Positions 34,550 through 42,836 of a stretch of 64,000 nucleotides of DNA are shown piece after piece (position 1 is the first letter of the stretch; every line of letters starts with the position of its first letter). The DNA lies in the NCBI GenBank assembly GCA_002838185.1, contig CP017948.1, positions 1,984,001 through 2,048,000 on the forward strand. The letters run 5' to 3'. This stretch comes from Tenericutes bacterium MO-XQ (GTDB taxonomy: Bacteria; Bacillota_I; Bacilli_A; Acholeplasmatales; Acholeplasmataceae). The notes beneath the pieces were generated by a model that did not search any database, had not been told where the DNA came from, and worked only from the letters and a program-made list of their open reading frames with translations. The position numbers and the translations under genes were made by a program.

Positions 34550-34572
34550 AAAAAGACTCTCAAAGAGTCTTT
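34550..34572 (-). terminator. Terminator after the membrane GGDEF gene
   Basis: AAAGACTCT (34552-34560) and AGAGTCTTT (34564-34572) form a 9-bp stem with a CAA loop, then T-rich sequence on the minus strand. Confidence 0.8.
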
Positions 34573-34575
34573 AAA

Positions 34576-36219
34576 TTAATTTTTTGTTCTATATTTTTCT
34601 TTATCTTTATACATCTTTTGATCTGCTCGTTTAACTAAATCTTTCGGTTTCATATCTTTATCAGCTTGATATGCTGCGATACCATAAGAAACACTAAATT
34701 TATATGGCTTTTCATTATTATACTGATCAATTAAATCATTGAATTGTGTTGATTGCTGTTGATACAGTTTGTTTGTAACTCCAACGAAAATACAACTAAA
34801 CTCATCACCACCAATACGATAACATTTGCCGAGTTCTCCAAATGTTTTTTCAATCATCTGATAACCATCAACAATCATTTGATCACCAATATCGTGTCCG
34901 TAATTATCATTAATTGTCTTTAAATCATTGAAATCAAAATAAACTAACTTTAATTGTCTCTTACTTTGCTGGTGACTGAATATTAAATCAAGATCTTCTT
35001 CAAAAGCATGTCTGTTTTTGCTTCCAGTCAATCGATCAATATATGCCATTTTTTCTAGAGTTTCTCTTTCAACCCTTATATGATAATTCTTATTTAATAT
35101 CATAATATATCTTGAGAATAAAACAATCATGAATATAACAACAACACCTTGAACAAAAACAGATATTAAATCAAAATCTTCTAATACAAATGACGCAAAT
35201 TCCATAAATCCAATAAATGCGAAGATACCAAAATATGTAATAAACGTTTTTGTTGATTGATGTTTTGGATGTTTCTTAAGATGAATCAAAAGTAGAATAA
35301 AAGTTACTATAACTTCTATAACAAGCGATATTTGAGTGATAAACACGCTTTGGAAAAATCCAAATATGCCAAATTGTTGTAATAATACAATGCTAATGAA
35401 TAAAATAAATGAATACACAATAATAATATGATAAATTTTAGTATATTCTTTTAATAAGATTCTCTTCAAATAAACAGCCATAGGTATAGGAAGCAGAGCA
35501 AGCGCATAATAAGAAAGTGCTCCTAATATATATTGACTATCCAATAGAATCTGCAGTGTTCTAGATTCGGATAGCATCCACAATGACAAAATAATCGCAA
35601 ACAATCCTAAATATACAACATCATTATCCTTAATTTTGTCTACAAATAAACTAATAAATGCAATCGCTAATCCGATGACAAATGTAATAAGTCCTATGAC
35701 AAAGCCCTGGCCATAGTTAATAAATATATGCGCATTAAGATCATTATATGAACCATAATATATCTCATTAACTTTACCACTCATTGCCTCATAAGGAGTA
35801 TGAAGAAAAACTGTGAGTTCTAATCCATCACTATCCGCTGGAACAGGAATATAGTGCCATAAGCTAGCATAAGGGATACTAGAATCTTCTTCTCTTAAAT
35901 CATGTGAATAAATGATGTTCCCACCAATCGCAACCACGACATCTTGTAAAGATCCTCTGATCAATAAATATTGTGGATGTTTAAAATCTTCTGGTAGAAT
36001 CAATGAAAATCCATGTGTTTCATTTGGCTCTAAATCAAAATCATAAGGCAAATCAAAAAAAGTATTAGTCGCATGATCTTTCCATCCTTCGGATAGAGGA
36101 TTTGAATCTAATATATTCATTCGATGTTCCCCATGATTATAGATTAAACCTAATATGATAAACACTGTTAGAATCAATCCAATAATTATGAGTGTTCTAT
36201 ATCTGTAAACTGTTTTCAT
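34576..36219 (-). CDS. Membrane diguanylate cyclase (sensor plus GGDEF)
   Basis: The protein probably makes cyclic di-GMP in response to an outside signal. Residues 1-25 are a membrane helix. An extracytoplasmic domain of about 150 residues follows, then about seven further helices (residues 175-375), giving a 7TM sensor layout. The C-terminal GGDEF domain has DRLTGSKNRHAFEEDL and the active-site RIGGDEF. No RxxD inhibitory site is seen just before GGDEF. A second GGDEF gene lies upstream at 36297. No EAL or HD-GYP phosphodiesterase is present in the window. Confidence 0.9.
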   Translation of the reverse strand: MKTVYRYRTLIIIGLILTVFIILGLIYNHGEHRMNILDSNPLSEGWKDHATNTFFDLPYDFDLEPNETHGFSLILPEDFKHPQYLLIRGSLQDVVVAIGGNIIYSHDLREEDSSIPYASLWHYIPVPADSDGLELTVFLHTPYEAMSGKVNEIYYGSYNDLNAHIFINYGQGFVIGLITFVIGLAIAFISLFVDKIKDNDVVYLGLFAIILSLWMLSESRTLQILLDSQYILGALSYYALALLPIPMAVYLKRILLKEYTKIYHIIIVYSFILFISIVLLQQFGIFGFFQSVFITQISLVIEVIVTFILLLIHLKKHPKHQSTKTFITYFGIFAFIGFMEFASFVLEDFDLISVFVQGVVVIFMIVLFSRYIMILNKNYHIRVERETLEKMAYIDRLTGSKNRHAFEEDLDLIFSHQQSKRQLKLVYFDFNDLKTINDNYGHDIGDQMIVDGYQMIEKTFGELGKCYRIGGDEFSCIFVGVTNKLYQQQSTQFNDLIDQYNNEKPYKFSVSYGIAAYQADKDMKPKDLVKRADQKMYKDKEKYRTKN

Positions 36220-36296
36220 AGATACTCCCTTTAAGCATTTAAGAAAAGTATAAAATAAAATGCTTTTTATGTCAATTTAAAAGACAAATTTCATAG

Positions 36297-38315
36297 TCAA
36301 TCCCTATGATAAAATCTCGCTTTACATTCATACAGATATTTATCTGCTCTTTTTTGGACATCAACGATACGATCGTATTTATCCAGTCGTTTGTTAAACC
36401 CAACAGAAACGCTTAATGGCAATCCAAATAGATTCATTTTGTTAATTTTATCTTTAATTTGATTTTTAACTTCACTTAAGTCTATATCCCTTTCATATAA
36501 GATAACAAACTCATCCCCACCAATGCGACAAACTGTTGCATCACTTGCAATCTCTTCAATTACAGAACTTACTTTTTGTATGAGTTGATCCCCCACATGA
36601 TGTCCAAATGTATCATTGAATTTCTTTAGTTCGTTGATATCCAATAACATTAAACTTATAGGTAAATCTTTTTGATCTAATCGATTGATATAACTTTCAT
36701 AGTATCTTCTATTGTATAAACCAGTTAAATAATCATGATAGGATAAGTATTCAATCTCTTTTGTCTTTTCAATACGTTCTGAGATATCTCTAAATACAAT
36801 AACCACACCATCTTCAACACCATTAATATCTTCAATTGGTGATGCAGAATATTCAATAGAAAATCTTTCATTTTTTTGATTAATTAATACGCCTTGTTTT
36901 ACTTGAATAGTTTTTTTACTATCAATTACTTTTAATGCAATATTTTCAAAGCATTCTTTTTGATTAATGTCTTCTACCTTAAAGTAATAATCAAGTGGTT
37001 TTCCTATGATAAATTTAGAACGTTCATCAAAGAAAGCTTTGGCTACAGGATTAATCATCGTAATATTACCTTCATGATCAGTCGCAATAATACCATCACC
37101 TACAGAAAATAACGTTTTTTTAAACGTGTCTCTTTCAAGTGATAAAGTTTCTTCTAGTTGTTTTTGATCAGTAATGTCCCTTGCTGTTCCAGAAAAACCA
37201 ATGATTTGTCCATGTTCATCTTTAATACTCACAGCATTCGTACTAAAGTATCTCCACGAACCATCTTCATGTCTTAATCGATAAGTTGTAATTTCTAGTC
37301 TTTTATCTTTTTCTTTAATTTCCTTTAAAAAATTCCCAAGCTTCTTTACATCATCTGGATGAATATATGGCACAAATGATCGATGTAAAGTTTCCTCGAT
37401 TGAATGCCCTAAAAGTCTTTCCCAAGCTTTAGATATAAATGTAACATTGTTATCTAAATCCAACGTATAAATAATGTCATAGCTACTTTCAATCAAATCT
37501 TTATATCTTCTTTCATCTTCCGCAAGTCTAAGTTCAAGTTCTTTAGATGCTGTAATATCGTGATGTGTACCAACCATAACAAGTGGTTGATGATTTTTAT
37601 CCCAATCAATGATTTTACCACGATCTAACACCCAAACGTAAGATCCATTTTTATGAATCATTCTAAATGTATTTTCATAATATTCTTCTTTTTGATCTAT
37701 CGCTTTTTGAACTGTCTCAAGTGCAAACTTAGCATCATCAGGATGCATTAAACTGATCCATGTATCAATATTAATTGGAGAAAGCTCCTCTAATGTATAG
37801 CCGACTAACTCTGCCCATCTTTCATTAAAGACAGTTTCCCCGGATTGAATATTCCAATACCAAGTTGCTGTATTGGTTGCACTAATATAATCTTCTTTAC
37901 TTTCTTGATTTATATTTAAATAAGTATATGTCTTTGTGAGTTCATCCGCATTTATACTAAACCCTGAAACTTCTATGTGATGATCAACTTTTTTAATGAT
38001 ACCTTTACTGTAATACCAATGGTAAGAAAGGTCTTTATGCTTAAATCTTTGTAATGTTGTAAACTGATTTTCATCTGATTTTATAGTTGATGTTATTAAT
38101 TTGAGCATACGATTTTGTTCATTTTGATGCCATATATGTGACCAATTGCTAAAAGCGCCCCCTAAATCATCATATCCTAAAAATTTTTTTCCTCTATCAG
38201 AGATAAAAAAGAGATCCTTATCTGCATCCCATCTCCAAAAGACAATATCAGCTGTATCAACAGTTTTTAATCTAAAATCATCATGGTTGACATTTTTAAA
38301 ATCAATATCGCTCAT
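36297..38315 (-). CDS. Multi-PAS diguanylate cyclase
   Basis: This soluble 672-aa signalling protein has four PAS-type sensor domains. They start with WRWDADKDLFFISDRGKKFL (about residue 28), ATWYWNIQSGETVFNERW (about 150), YDIIYTLDLDNNVTFISKAW (about 278) and VGDGIIATDHEGNITMINPV (about 408). The C-terminal GGDEF domain has DYLTGLYNRRYYESYI and RIGGDEFVILY, an intact active site. No inhibitory RxxD is visible. No membrane helix is seen, so it senses cytoplasmic conditions such as redox or a bound cofactor. Confidence 0.92.
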   Translation of the reverse strand: MSDIDFKNVNHDDFRLKTVDTADIVFWRWDADKDLFFISDRGKKFLGYDDLGGAFSNWSHIWHQNEQNRMLKLITSTIKSDENQFTTLQRFKHKDLSYHWYYSKGIIKKVDHHIEVSGFSINADELTKTYTYLNINQESKEDYISATNTATWYWNIQSGETVFNERWAELVGYTLEELSPINIDTWISLMHPDDAKFALETVQKAIDQKEEYYENTFRMIHKNGSYVWVLDRGKIIDWDKNHQPLVMVGTHHDITASKELELRLAEDERRYKDLIESSYDIIYTLDLDNNVTFISKAWERLLGHSIEETLHRSFVPYIHPDDVKKLGNFLKEIKEKDKRLEITTYRLRHEDGSWRYFSTNAVSIKDEHGQIIGFSGTARDITDQKQLEETLSLERDTFKKTLFSVGDGIIATDHEGNITMINPVAKAFFDERSKFIIGKPLDYYFKVEDINQKECFENIALKVIDSKKTIQVKQGVLINQKNERFSIEYSASPIEDINGVEDGVVIVFRDISERIEKTKEIEYLSYHDYLTGLYNRRYYESYINRLDQKDLPISLMLLDINELKKFNDTFGHHVGDQLIQKVSSVIEEIASDATVCRIGGDEFVILYERDIDLSEVKNQIKDKINKMNLFGLPLSVSVGFNKRLDKYDRIVDVQKRADKYLYECKARFYHRD

Positions 38316-38448
38316 AAAACCACCACGCTTCTTAAGATTATTTTATCATAGATAAAAAGAAGAGATTCTTAAGATTTCCTTAACAAATGCTTCATTTTTA
38401 GATTTTTATCTGATATTCACTAAAATTTTCATATACAGTTTACTTTTC

Positions 38449-38477
38449 TTGACAGATGCTTTAAAATAGATGTATAC
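38449..38477 (+). promoter_or_regulatory. Ferredoxin gene promoter
   Basis: A consensus TTGACA (38449-38454) lies 18 bp before TATACG (38473-38478), or 17 bp before GTATAC. It ends about 20 bp before the ferredoxin start. Confidence 0.6.
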
Positions 38478-38497
38478 GGAGATGGAGGATTGATAAT

Positions 38498-38665
38498 ATG
38501 CCAAGAAGAATAACAGATGTTTGTATTGCATGCGGCGCATGCCAAGCTGAATGTCCTGTTGATTGTATCTCTGAAGGTGATATCTACGTCATCGACGAAG
38601 ATATTTGCATTGATTGTGGTGCATGCCAAGAGGTTTGTCCAACGGACGCTATTATCGAAGTATAA
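38498..38665 (+). CDS. Small 2[4Fe-4S] ferredoxin
   Basis: This short 55-aa electron carrier has the classic bacterial clostridial-type pattern: CIACGACQAECP and CIDCGACQEVCP, each a CxxCxxCxxxCP cluster motif, separated by an acidic linker (ISEGDIYVIDED). It would serve low-potential electron transfer in fermentative metabolism. The start follows GGAGG by nine bases. It has its own promoter and terminator. The flanking IS begins directly after the terminator. Confidence 0.95.
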   Translation: MPRRITDVCIACGACQAECPVDCISEGDIYVIDEDICIDCGACQEVCPTDAIIEV

Positions 38666-38680
38666 TTGCTTAGACAGAGC

Positions 38681-38718
38681 AAAAAAAGAACACCTACTTT
38701 TTAGGTGTTCTTTTTTTT
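38681..38718. terminator. Ferredoxin terminator
   Basis: AAGAACACCTA (38686-38696) pairs with TAGGTGTTCTT (38702-38712), then eight T. A run of A upstream makes it usable in both directions. Confidence 0.9.
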
Positions 38719-38794
38719 AGATATATAAATAATTATATGGCAAGAGATAGGCTATAAAATATTATGTGGTATACCATACGATTTTTTAAAGGCC
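38719..38794. repeat. Left-end repeat copies of the ISL3-type element
   Basis: Three related units occur here. One (38719-38741, ending TTATATGGC) and a second (38750-38769, GGCTATAAAATATTATGTGG) read inward. A third (38774-38794, CCATACGATTTTTTAAAGGCC) points the opposite way, like the right-end copies. The second and third can pair as a hairpin around TATA. Confidence 0.6.
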
Positions 38795-38869
38795 TTTTTT
38801 CTTTGTATAAAAAAGAAAACCTCTTTTATAATATAAGTAATTGTCATAACTTATAATAAGGAGGTTTTC

Positions 38870-40162
38870 ATGCATGATTATACCATAGATTTATTATATT
38901 TAAATCTTGTAGGAAAAGATATTGAATCTTTAGAAACAAGACTTGAACAAGAAAGACTTATCATTGAGCTCAAGTTAAAATCAAAACAGCAATTATGTCC
39001 AATATGTCAATCTGAAGACTTACGTTTTTTAGGATATACTTATAAAAAGATTATACACTCAATTTCTACGCATCAACCCTGTCTTATTAGATTTCATCAA
39101 AGAAGATATAGATGTAAAATATGCCATAAAACATTTAGTGAATGTAATCCATTTACCAAACCATATGGGAATCTAAGTTTATATACCAGAGTAAAGATCC
39201 TAAATTATTTAAAATCAGGTGATCATACGTTTACAGCAACCGCAGAGCACTACAATGTGTCCATTCAAACCGTTTTAAATCTATTTGATGAGAGTGTTGA
39301 ATCCCATAGAAGACGACTACCTAAAGTCATTAGTATTGATGAATTTTATACAGCAAAGATGAACAAATACAAATATGCTTGTGTGCTCTATGATTTCATA
39401 GATCATAAAATCATAGATGTACTAGCAACAAGAAGAAAAAGTTACTTAATCGATTATTTCTCTCGCATTTCACAAGGAGAAAGAGCGGGTGTTGAAGTCT
39501 TTATTATAGATATGTGGGAATCTTATAGAGACGCCATTAAACTTTCTTTTCCAAATGCAAAAATAGCTGTAGATTCATTTCACGTGATTAGAACATTAAA
39601 TTCAGCCATTGATCGGATACGAATTGATACGATGAACCTTTATAAACAACACAAAAGTGGTCCTGCTTATGAAGATATGTATTATTATATGCTAAAGAAA
39701 TTTAGTTATTTCTTCTTGAAGGGATATGAGGATATCACAGACAAATACATCAAAATTCATAAAATCAATCGATATTGGCATAAGTCAGACATATTAAACT
39801 ATTTACTATCAATTGATAAAACATTATCATCTGCATATCGGTTAAAAGAAAGATATAGGGAGTTCAACTTAACAGCAACTTATGACGAAGCTGGTGATGA
39901 ACTCTATACCCTCATAGAAGCTTTTAGAAATCATGCACATCCACAAATGAGGACTTTTGGACATACACTGATGAAATGGGAAACTGAAATCATAAACTCA
40001 TTTATGATTTATGATGATAGACGCATTTCTAATGGACCTATAGAATCTACTAATAATAAAATAAAAACAATCATTAAAACAGCTAATGGCATAAAAAAAT
40101 TTACAAGGCTAAGAAATAGGATCATGTATAGCATTAATAAAGATATACCATTTAAAAATTGA
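38870..40162 (+). CDS. ISL3-family transposase
   Basis: This 430-aa DDE transposase has an N-terminal zinc-binding region (CPICQSEDL, then CKICHKTFSEC) and a helix-turn-helix (TFTATAEHYNVSIQTVLNLF). The catalytic core has VISIDEFYTAK, FIIDMWESYRDA, AVDSFHVIRTLN and the terminal ISNGPIESTNNKIKTIIK. It is full length and undamaged. AAGGAGG lies seven bases before the ATG, and TATAAT at 38826-38831 is the probable -10 box. Confidence 0.93.
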   Translation: MHDYTIDLLYLNLVGKDIESLETRLEQERLIIELKLKSKQQLCPICQSEDLRFLGYTYKKIIHSISTHQPCLIRFHQRRYRCKICHKTFSECNPFTKPYGNLSLYTRVKILNYLKSGDHTFTATAEHYNVSIQTVLNLFDESVESHRRRLPKVISIDEFYTAKMNKYKYACVLYDFIDHKIIDVLATRRKSYLIDYFSRISQGERAGVEVFIIDMWESYRDAIKLSFPNAKIAVDSFHVIRTLNSAIDRIRIDTMNLYKQHKSGPAYEDMYYYMLKKFSYFFLKGYEDITDKYIKIHKINRYWHKSDILNYLLSIDKTLSSAYRLKERYREFNLTATYDEAGDELYTLIEAFRNHAHPQMRTFGHTLMKWETEIINSFMIYDDRRISNGPIESTNNKIKTIIKTANGIKKFTRLRNRIMYSINKDIPFKN

Positions 40163-40186
40163 TAATGATTTGAGTTATGACAAGAT

Positions 40187-40216
40187 AAAAGGACTCACCA
40201 AATGATGAGTCCTTTT
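40187..40216 (+). terminator. Terminator after the ISL3 transposase
   Basis: AAAAGGACTCA (40187-40197) and TGAGTCCTTTT (40206-40216) form an 11-bp stem with an 8-nt loop, ending in TTTT. Confidence 0.8.
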
Positions 40217-40220
40217 GACT

Positions 40221-40304
40221 GCCATACGATTTTTTATAGCCTATTTTGCCATATAATTTTTTATAGCCCTATTATGTGTTCGCCACATTATTTTTTAAAG
40301 GGCC
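40221..40304. repeat. Three tandem right-end repeat copies
   Basis: GCCATACGATTTTTTATAGC (40221-40240, followed by C), GCCATATAATTTTTTATAGC (40248-40267, followed by CC) and a third at 40282-40304 (GCCACATTATTTTTTAAAGG, then GCC) are in the same orientation, 27 and 34 bp apart. They mirror the copies at 38719-38769. Confidence 0.7.
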
Positions 40305-40307
40305 TTT

Positions 40308-41029
40308 TTATATTTTACTTCCTGCTTGTTGATCTACAATTACGATAACATTTGGATGAAGCTGTAATATCGATGCAGGCAGTTCTTCAGTGACTTCTCC
40401 ATGCACCATTTTGTAAATTGCATTAGCTTTTTCTTTACCACTTGCCATAAGAATGATTTGTTTACTTCTCATGATATTTTTTATACCCATTGTAATCGCA
40501 TATTTTGGAACTTCATCGATGTTATTAAAAAATCTCATGTTATCTTTTCGAGTTTGTTCATCTAATTCAACGATAAATGTCTCATTTCCAAAAGGTGTAC
40601 CTGGTTCATTAAAACCAATATGTCCATTACTTCCAATACCTAATATTTAAATATCGATTGTATGCTTTTTAAGATCTTTATTATACGCTCCAGCTTGCTC
40701 ATCGATTCTTGAGATATCGTTATTCGGTATATGAATATGTTCATCTTTCATATCTACTTTAGAAAACAAGTTTTTATACATATATTGGTAATAACTTTGA
40801 GGATGATTTCTCTCAATACCAATATATTCATCTAGGTTATAACTCACTACATTTTTAAAACTTATTTAATCTTTTCATATGCTTCAATCAATTTTTGATA
40901 AAGTCCGATCGGGGTAGAACCGGTTGCTAAACCTAAAACTGAATTTGATTTTTGTTTTAATTGCTCGACAAGAATTTCACTTGCTTTTTGACAAATTTCT
41001 ATATAACTTTTTGTTTTAATAATCTGCAT
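40308..41029 (-). pseudogene. nagB: Glucosamine-6-phosphate deaminase gene, two lesions
   Basis: NagB converts glucosamine 6-phosphate to fructose 6-phosphate and ammonia. The gene starts at ATG 41029 and shows GLATGSTPIGLYQKLIEAY, then shifts frame near 40865. In the new frame it reads ISFKNVVSYNLDEYIGIERN up to a TAA at 40647-40649. The same frame then resumes with [16 protein letters not shown] and runs to 40308. So there is one frameshift and one in-frame stop (probably a Gln codon, CAA to TAA). The catalytic motifs survive, so the loss looks recent. Two independent lesions make a simple sequencing error unlikely. Confidence 0.9.
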
Positions 41030-41043
41030 TCTTTTATTCCTAT

Positions 41044-41889
41044 CTATCTTACATATTTTTTAAAAATTTCATAAATCCTTTTTTCTTTATTTGAAGCATC
41101 TTGATGATTATAAAGTATGCACTCAGCATTTATGGCATCGATCATGCATAGTTGTGATATGCGTGAACTTGATTCCTCATCGTTAAATGCATCTTTTGAT
41201 TTATATGTGATTACTACATAATCAGATAACTCTGCAAGTAATGAATTGGGTTCACTTGTAATAACAACAAGTGTTATTTTTTGTTCTTTTGCAAGTAATG
41301 CTGCGCTTATTAATTCTTTGGTTCTGCCAGAATTTGAAATCAAAATAACCAAATCTTTATCGCTCATGAACGTCTGATCAATCATTTGATTATGAAATTC
41401 ATCATTTGCTACACAAGACCTACCAAGCATTTTTAGTTTTAATTCTAAGTCTTTACTGACCAAATATGAGTTCCCTTTACCAAATACCAAAATTTTTTTT
41501 GCATTCATGATTATTTTGGCAATATTCTTTATTTTTTCTTGATCGAAAATAGCTGATGTTGCTTTTAATGCTTGTATGTGCTGCTTAATTATTGATAAAC
41601 TTATAGGTTCCTCACCCTCAATAAATTCACTAGAGAAGACTTGTTTTTTGATTAACTCTGTTTTAGATTTTGCTAAGATATAATCAATCTTAAAGTCTTT
41701 AAACCCAGAAAATCCTAATTTTTTGCACATTCTGACTACTGAAGAGGCAGATGTGTATGTTTCATCAGCGATTCTTTCAACATTAAAATCAGATATTGCA
41801 ATTTTGTGATTCATGATATAGTCCAATATAACTTTTTCAGATATACTCAAGTTTTCTCTTGCATTAATTAGCTTTTTGATAAAACTCAT
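41044..41889 (-). CDS. RpiR/MurR-family sugar-responsive regulator
   Basis: This regulator joins an N-terminal RpiR helix-turn-helix (NVERIADETYTSASSVVRMC, then KKLGFSGFKDFK) to a SIS sugar-phosphate-binding domain (KILVFGKGNSYLVSKDLELK; LVILISNSGRTKELI). It is 281 aa and intact. It lies between the broken nagB and an intact deacetylase gene, so it most likely controlled amino-sugar use by sensing a phosphosugar. The start follows AGGGGTG. Its operator is not evident. Confidence 0.92.
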   Translation of the reverse strand: MSFIKKLINARENLSISEKVILDYIMNHKIAISDFNVERIADETYTSASSVVRMCKKLGFSGFKDFKIDYILAKSKTELIKKQVFSSEFIEGEEPISLSIIKQHIQALKATSAIFDQEKIKNIAKIIMNAKKILVFGKGNSYLVSKDLELKLKMLGRSCVANDEFHNQMIDQTFMSDKDLVILISNSGRTKELISAALLAKEQKITLVVITSEPNSLLAELSDYVVITYKSKDAFNDEESSSRISQLCMIDAINAECILYNHQDASNKEKRIYEIFKKYVR

Positions 41890-41973
41890 AGATTCACCCC
41901 TAGATATTTTTTCACATATTAAAGTATGCTTAAATTATACCATTTATTATCTAAAAAAGTGATATATGACCAG

Positions 41974-42822
41974 TTAAAGCATTTTTGAAATCCTATCTTG
42001 AACATCTTTTTTAAAGCGTTCAATATATTCTAAAACATATGTCGTAATATCTAATTCATCATTTATAATAAGAGGTGTCAAATCCATTGCTAAGCTTACA
42101 GCATTTGATTTATCAACAAAATGTGATTCACTAAATGTTGCATTTGCAAGTCTTCTGCCGAGTGCAGCTAAATCATAACGCTTACCACCGACAATTTGGG
42201 AGTCAAATACTTCAACTAAACTTTCAGCTAAATTCGGATGACCACTCACATCAAAGCTAACCTTCTCTTTATCAACCATCCAATCAAGATTTCTCCACAC
42301 CTCACATCCATAAACTTTTTCTGGACGATTCTTTTTATCCATCTTTCTTAAAGCTCTAATTACTTTTGTTGTTACACCGATATGAGTATCATGTTTGTCT
42401 GCTAGATTATGGGTGTATAAAACTTTAGGTTTTGCGTGATTTAATAGCATAAGCATCTCATCAACAATCTCAGTATTTTTAGGATTTTTAACTTCTTTAC
42501 TTGGATGATCAAGTAATGCAAGTGCTCCAAACTCACCAATAAATGCTGCTTTTTTTTGTTCAAGTTTTCTAATTGCAATCATATCTTCGTCTGTATAGTT
42601 TTTATACTCTCCATCTCTAGCACTGCCAGATCCGTTGGTTACAACAACTCCAAAGAACCATTCGTTAGGACTGTTGAAACTTTTTAAGATGCCATCATAT
42701 GCCATGATTTCAATATCATCTTGATGTGCAGCAATAGACATATAAGTTGTGCGGTTAATCGCTTCATCTATTGGTTTTCCATCAAACACGAAAAACTCTG
42801 CGGTTGGTTTCAATAATTTCAT
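41974..42822 (-). CDS. PIG-L/LmbE-family N-deacetylase
   Basis: This is a zinc-dependent deacetylase of the LmbE/PIG-L fold, acting on N-acetylated sugars such as GlcNAc derivatives. The zinc motif is SIAAHQDDIEIMAYDG (here AHQDD in place of the common AHPDD), with the second ligand region in YTHNLADKHDTHIGVT. It is 282 aa and intact. It starts 14 bp after the ROK gene and precedes the RpiR regulator and nagB. This suggests a route of deacetylation, phosphorylation and deamination of an amino sugar, using a PIG-L enzyme rather than NagA. Confidence 0.85.
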   Translation of the reverse strand: MKLLKPTAEFFVFDGKPIDEAINRTTYMSIAAHQDDIEIMAYDGILKSFNSPNEWFFGVVVTNGSGSARDGEYKNYTDEDMIAIRKLEQKKAAFIGEFGALALLDHPSKEVKNPKNTEIVDEMLMLLNHAKPKVLYTHNLADKHDTHIGVTTKVIRALRKMDKKNRPEKVYGCEVWRNLDWMVDKEKVSFDVSGHPNLAESLVEVFDSQIVGGKRYDLAALGRRLANATFSESHFVDKSNAVSLAMDLTPLIINDELDITTYVLEYIERFKKDVQDRISKML

Positions 42823-42836
42823 TTAATCCACTTCTT

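Larger units (their letters stand above)
38719..40304 (+). mobile_element. ISL3-family insertion sequence with multiple end repeats
   Basis: An intact ISL3-type transposase gene is enclosed by repeats of a roughly 21-bp unit, consensus GGCTATAAAAAATNRTATGGC, facing inward from both sides. The inner pair at 38750-38769 and 40221-40241 fits a normal inverted repeat. Extra copies lie outside it on both sides, so the true ends are uncertain. No target duplication could be identified. The element lies between the ferredoxin terminator and the 3' end of the nagB pseudogene, only 3 bp from its stop. Confidence 0.72.

Noticed and set aside
38517-38720. Cys-rich open frame on the plus strand overlapping the ferredoxin
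   Set aside because: It is a shifted frame of the ferredoxin gene; the correct frame at 38498-38665 has two perfect cluster motifs and a good ribosome site.
25971-40649. TAA read as glutamine in this organism
   Set aside because: Two genes have TAA where Gln fits, but TAA ends most intact genes here, often right before terminators, so reassignment or routine read-through is not supported.
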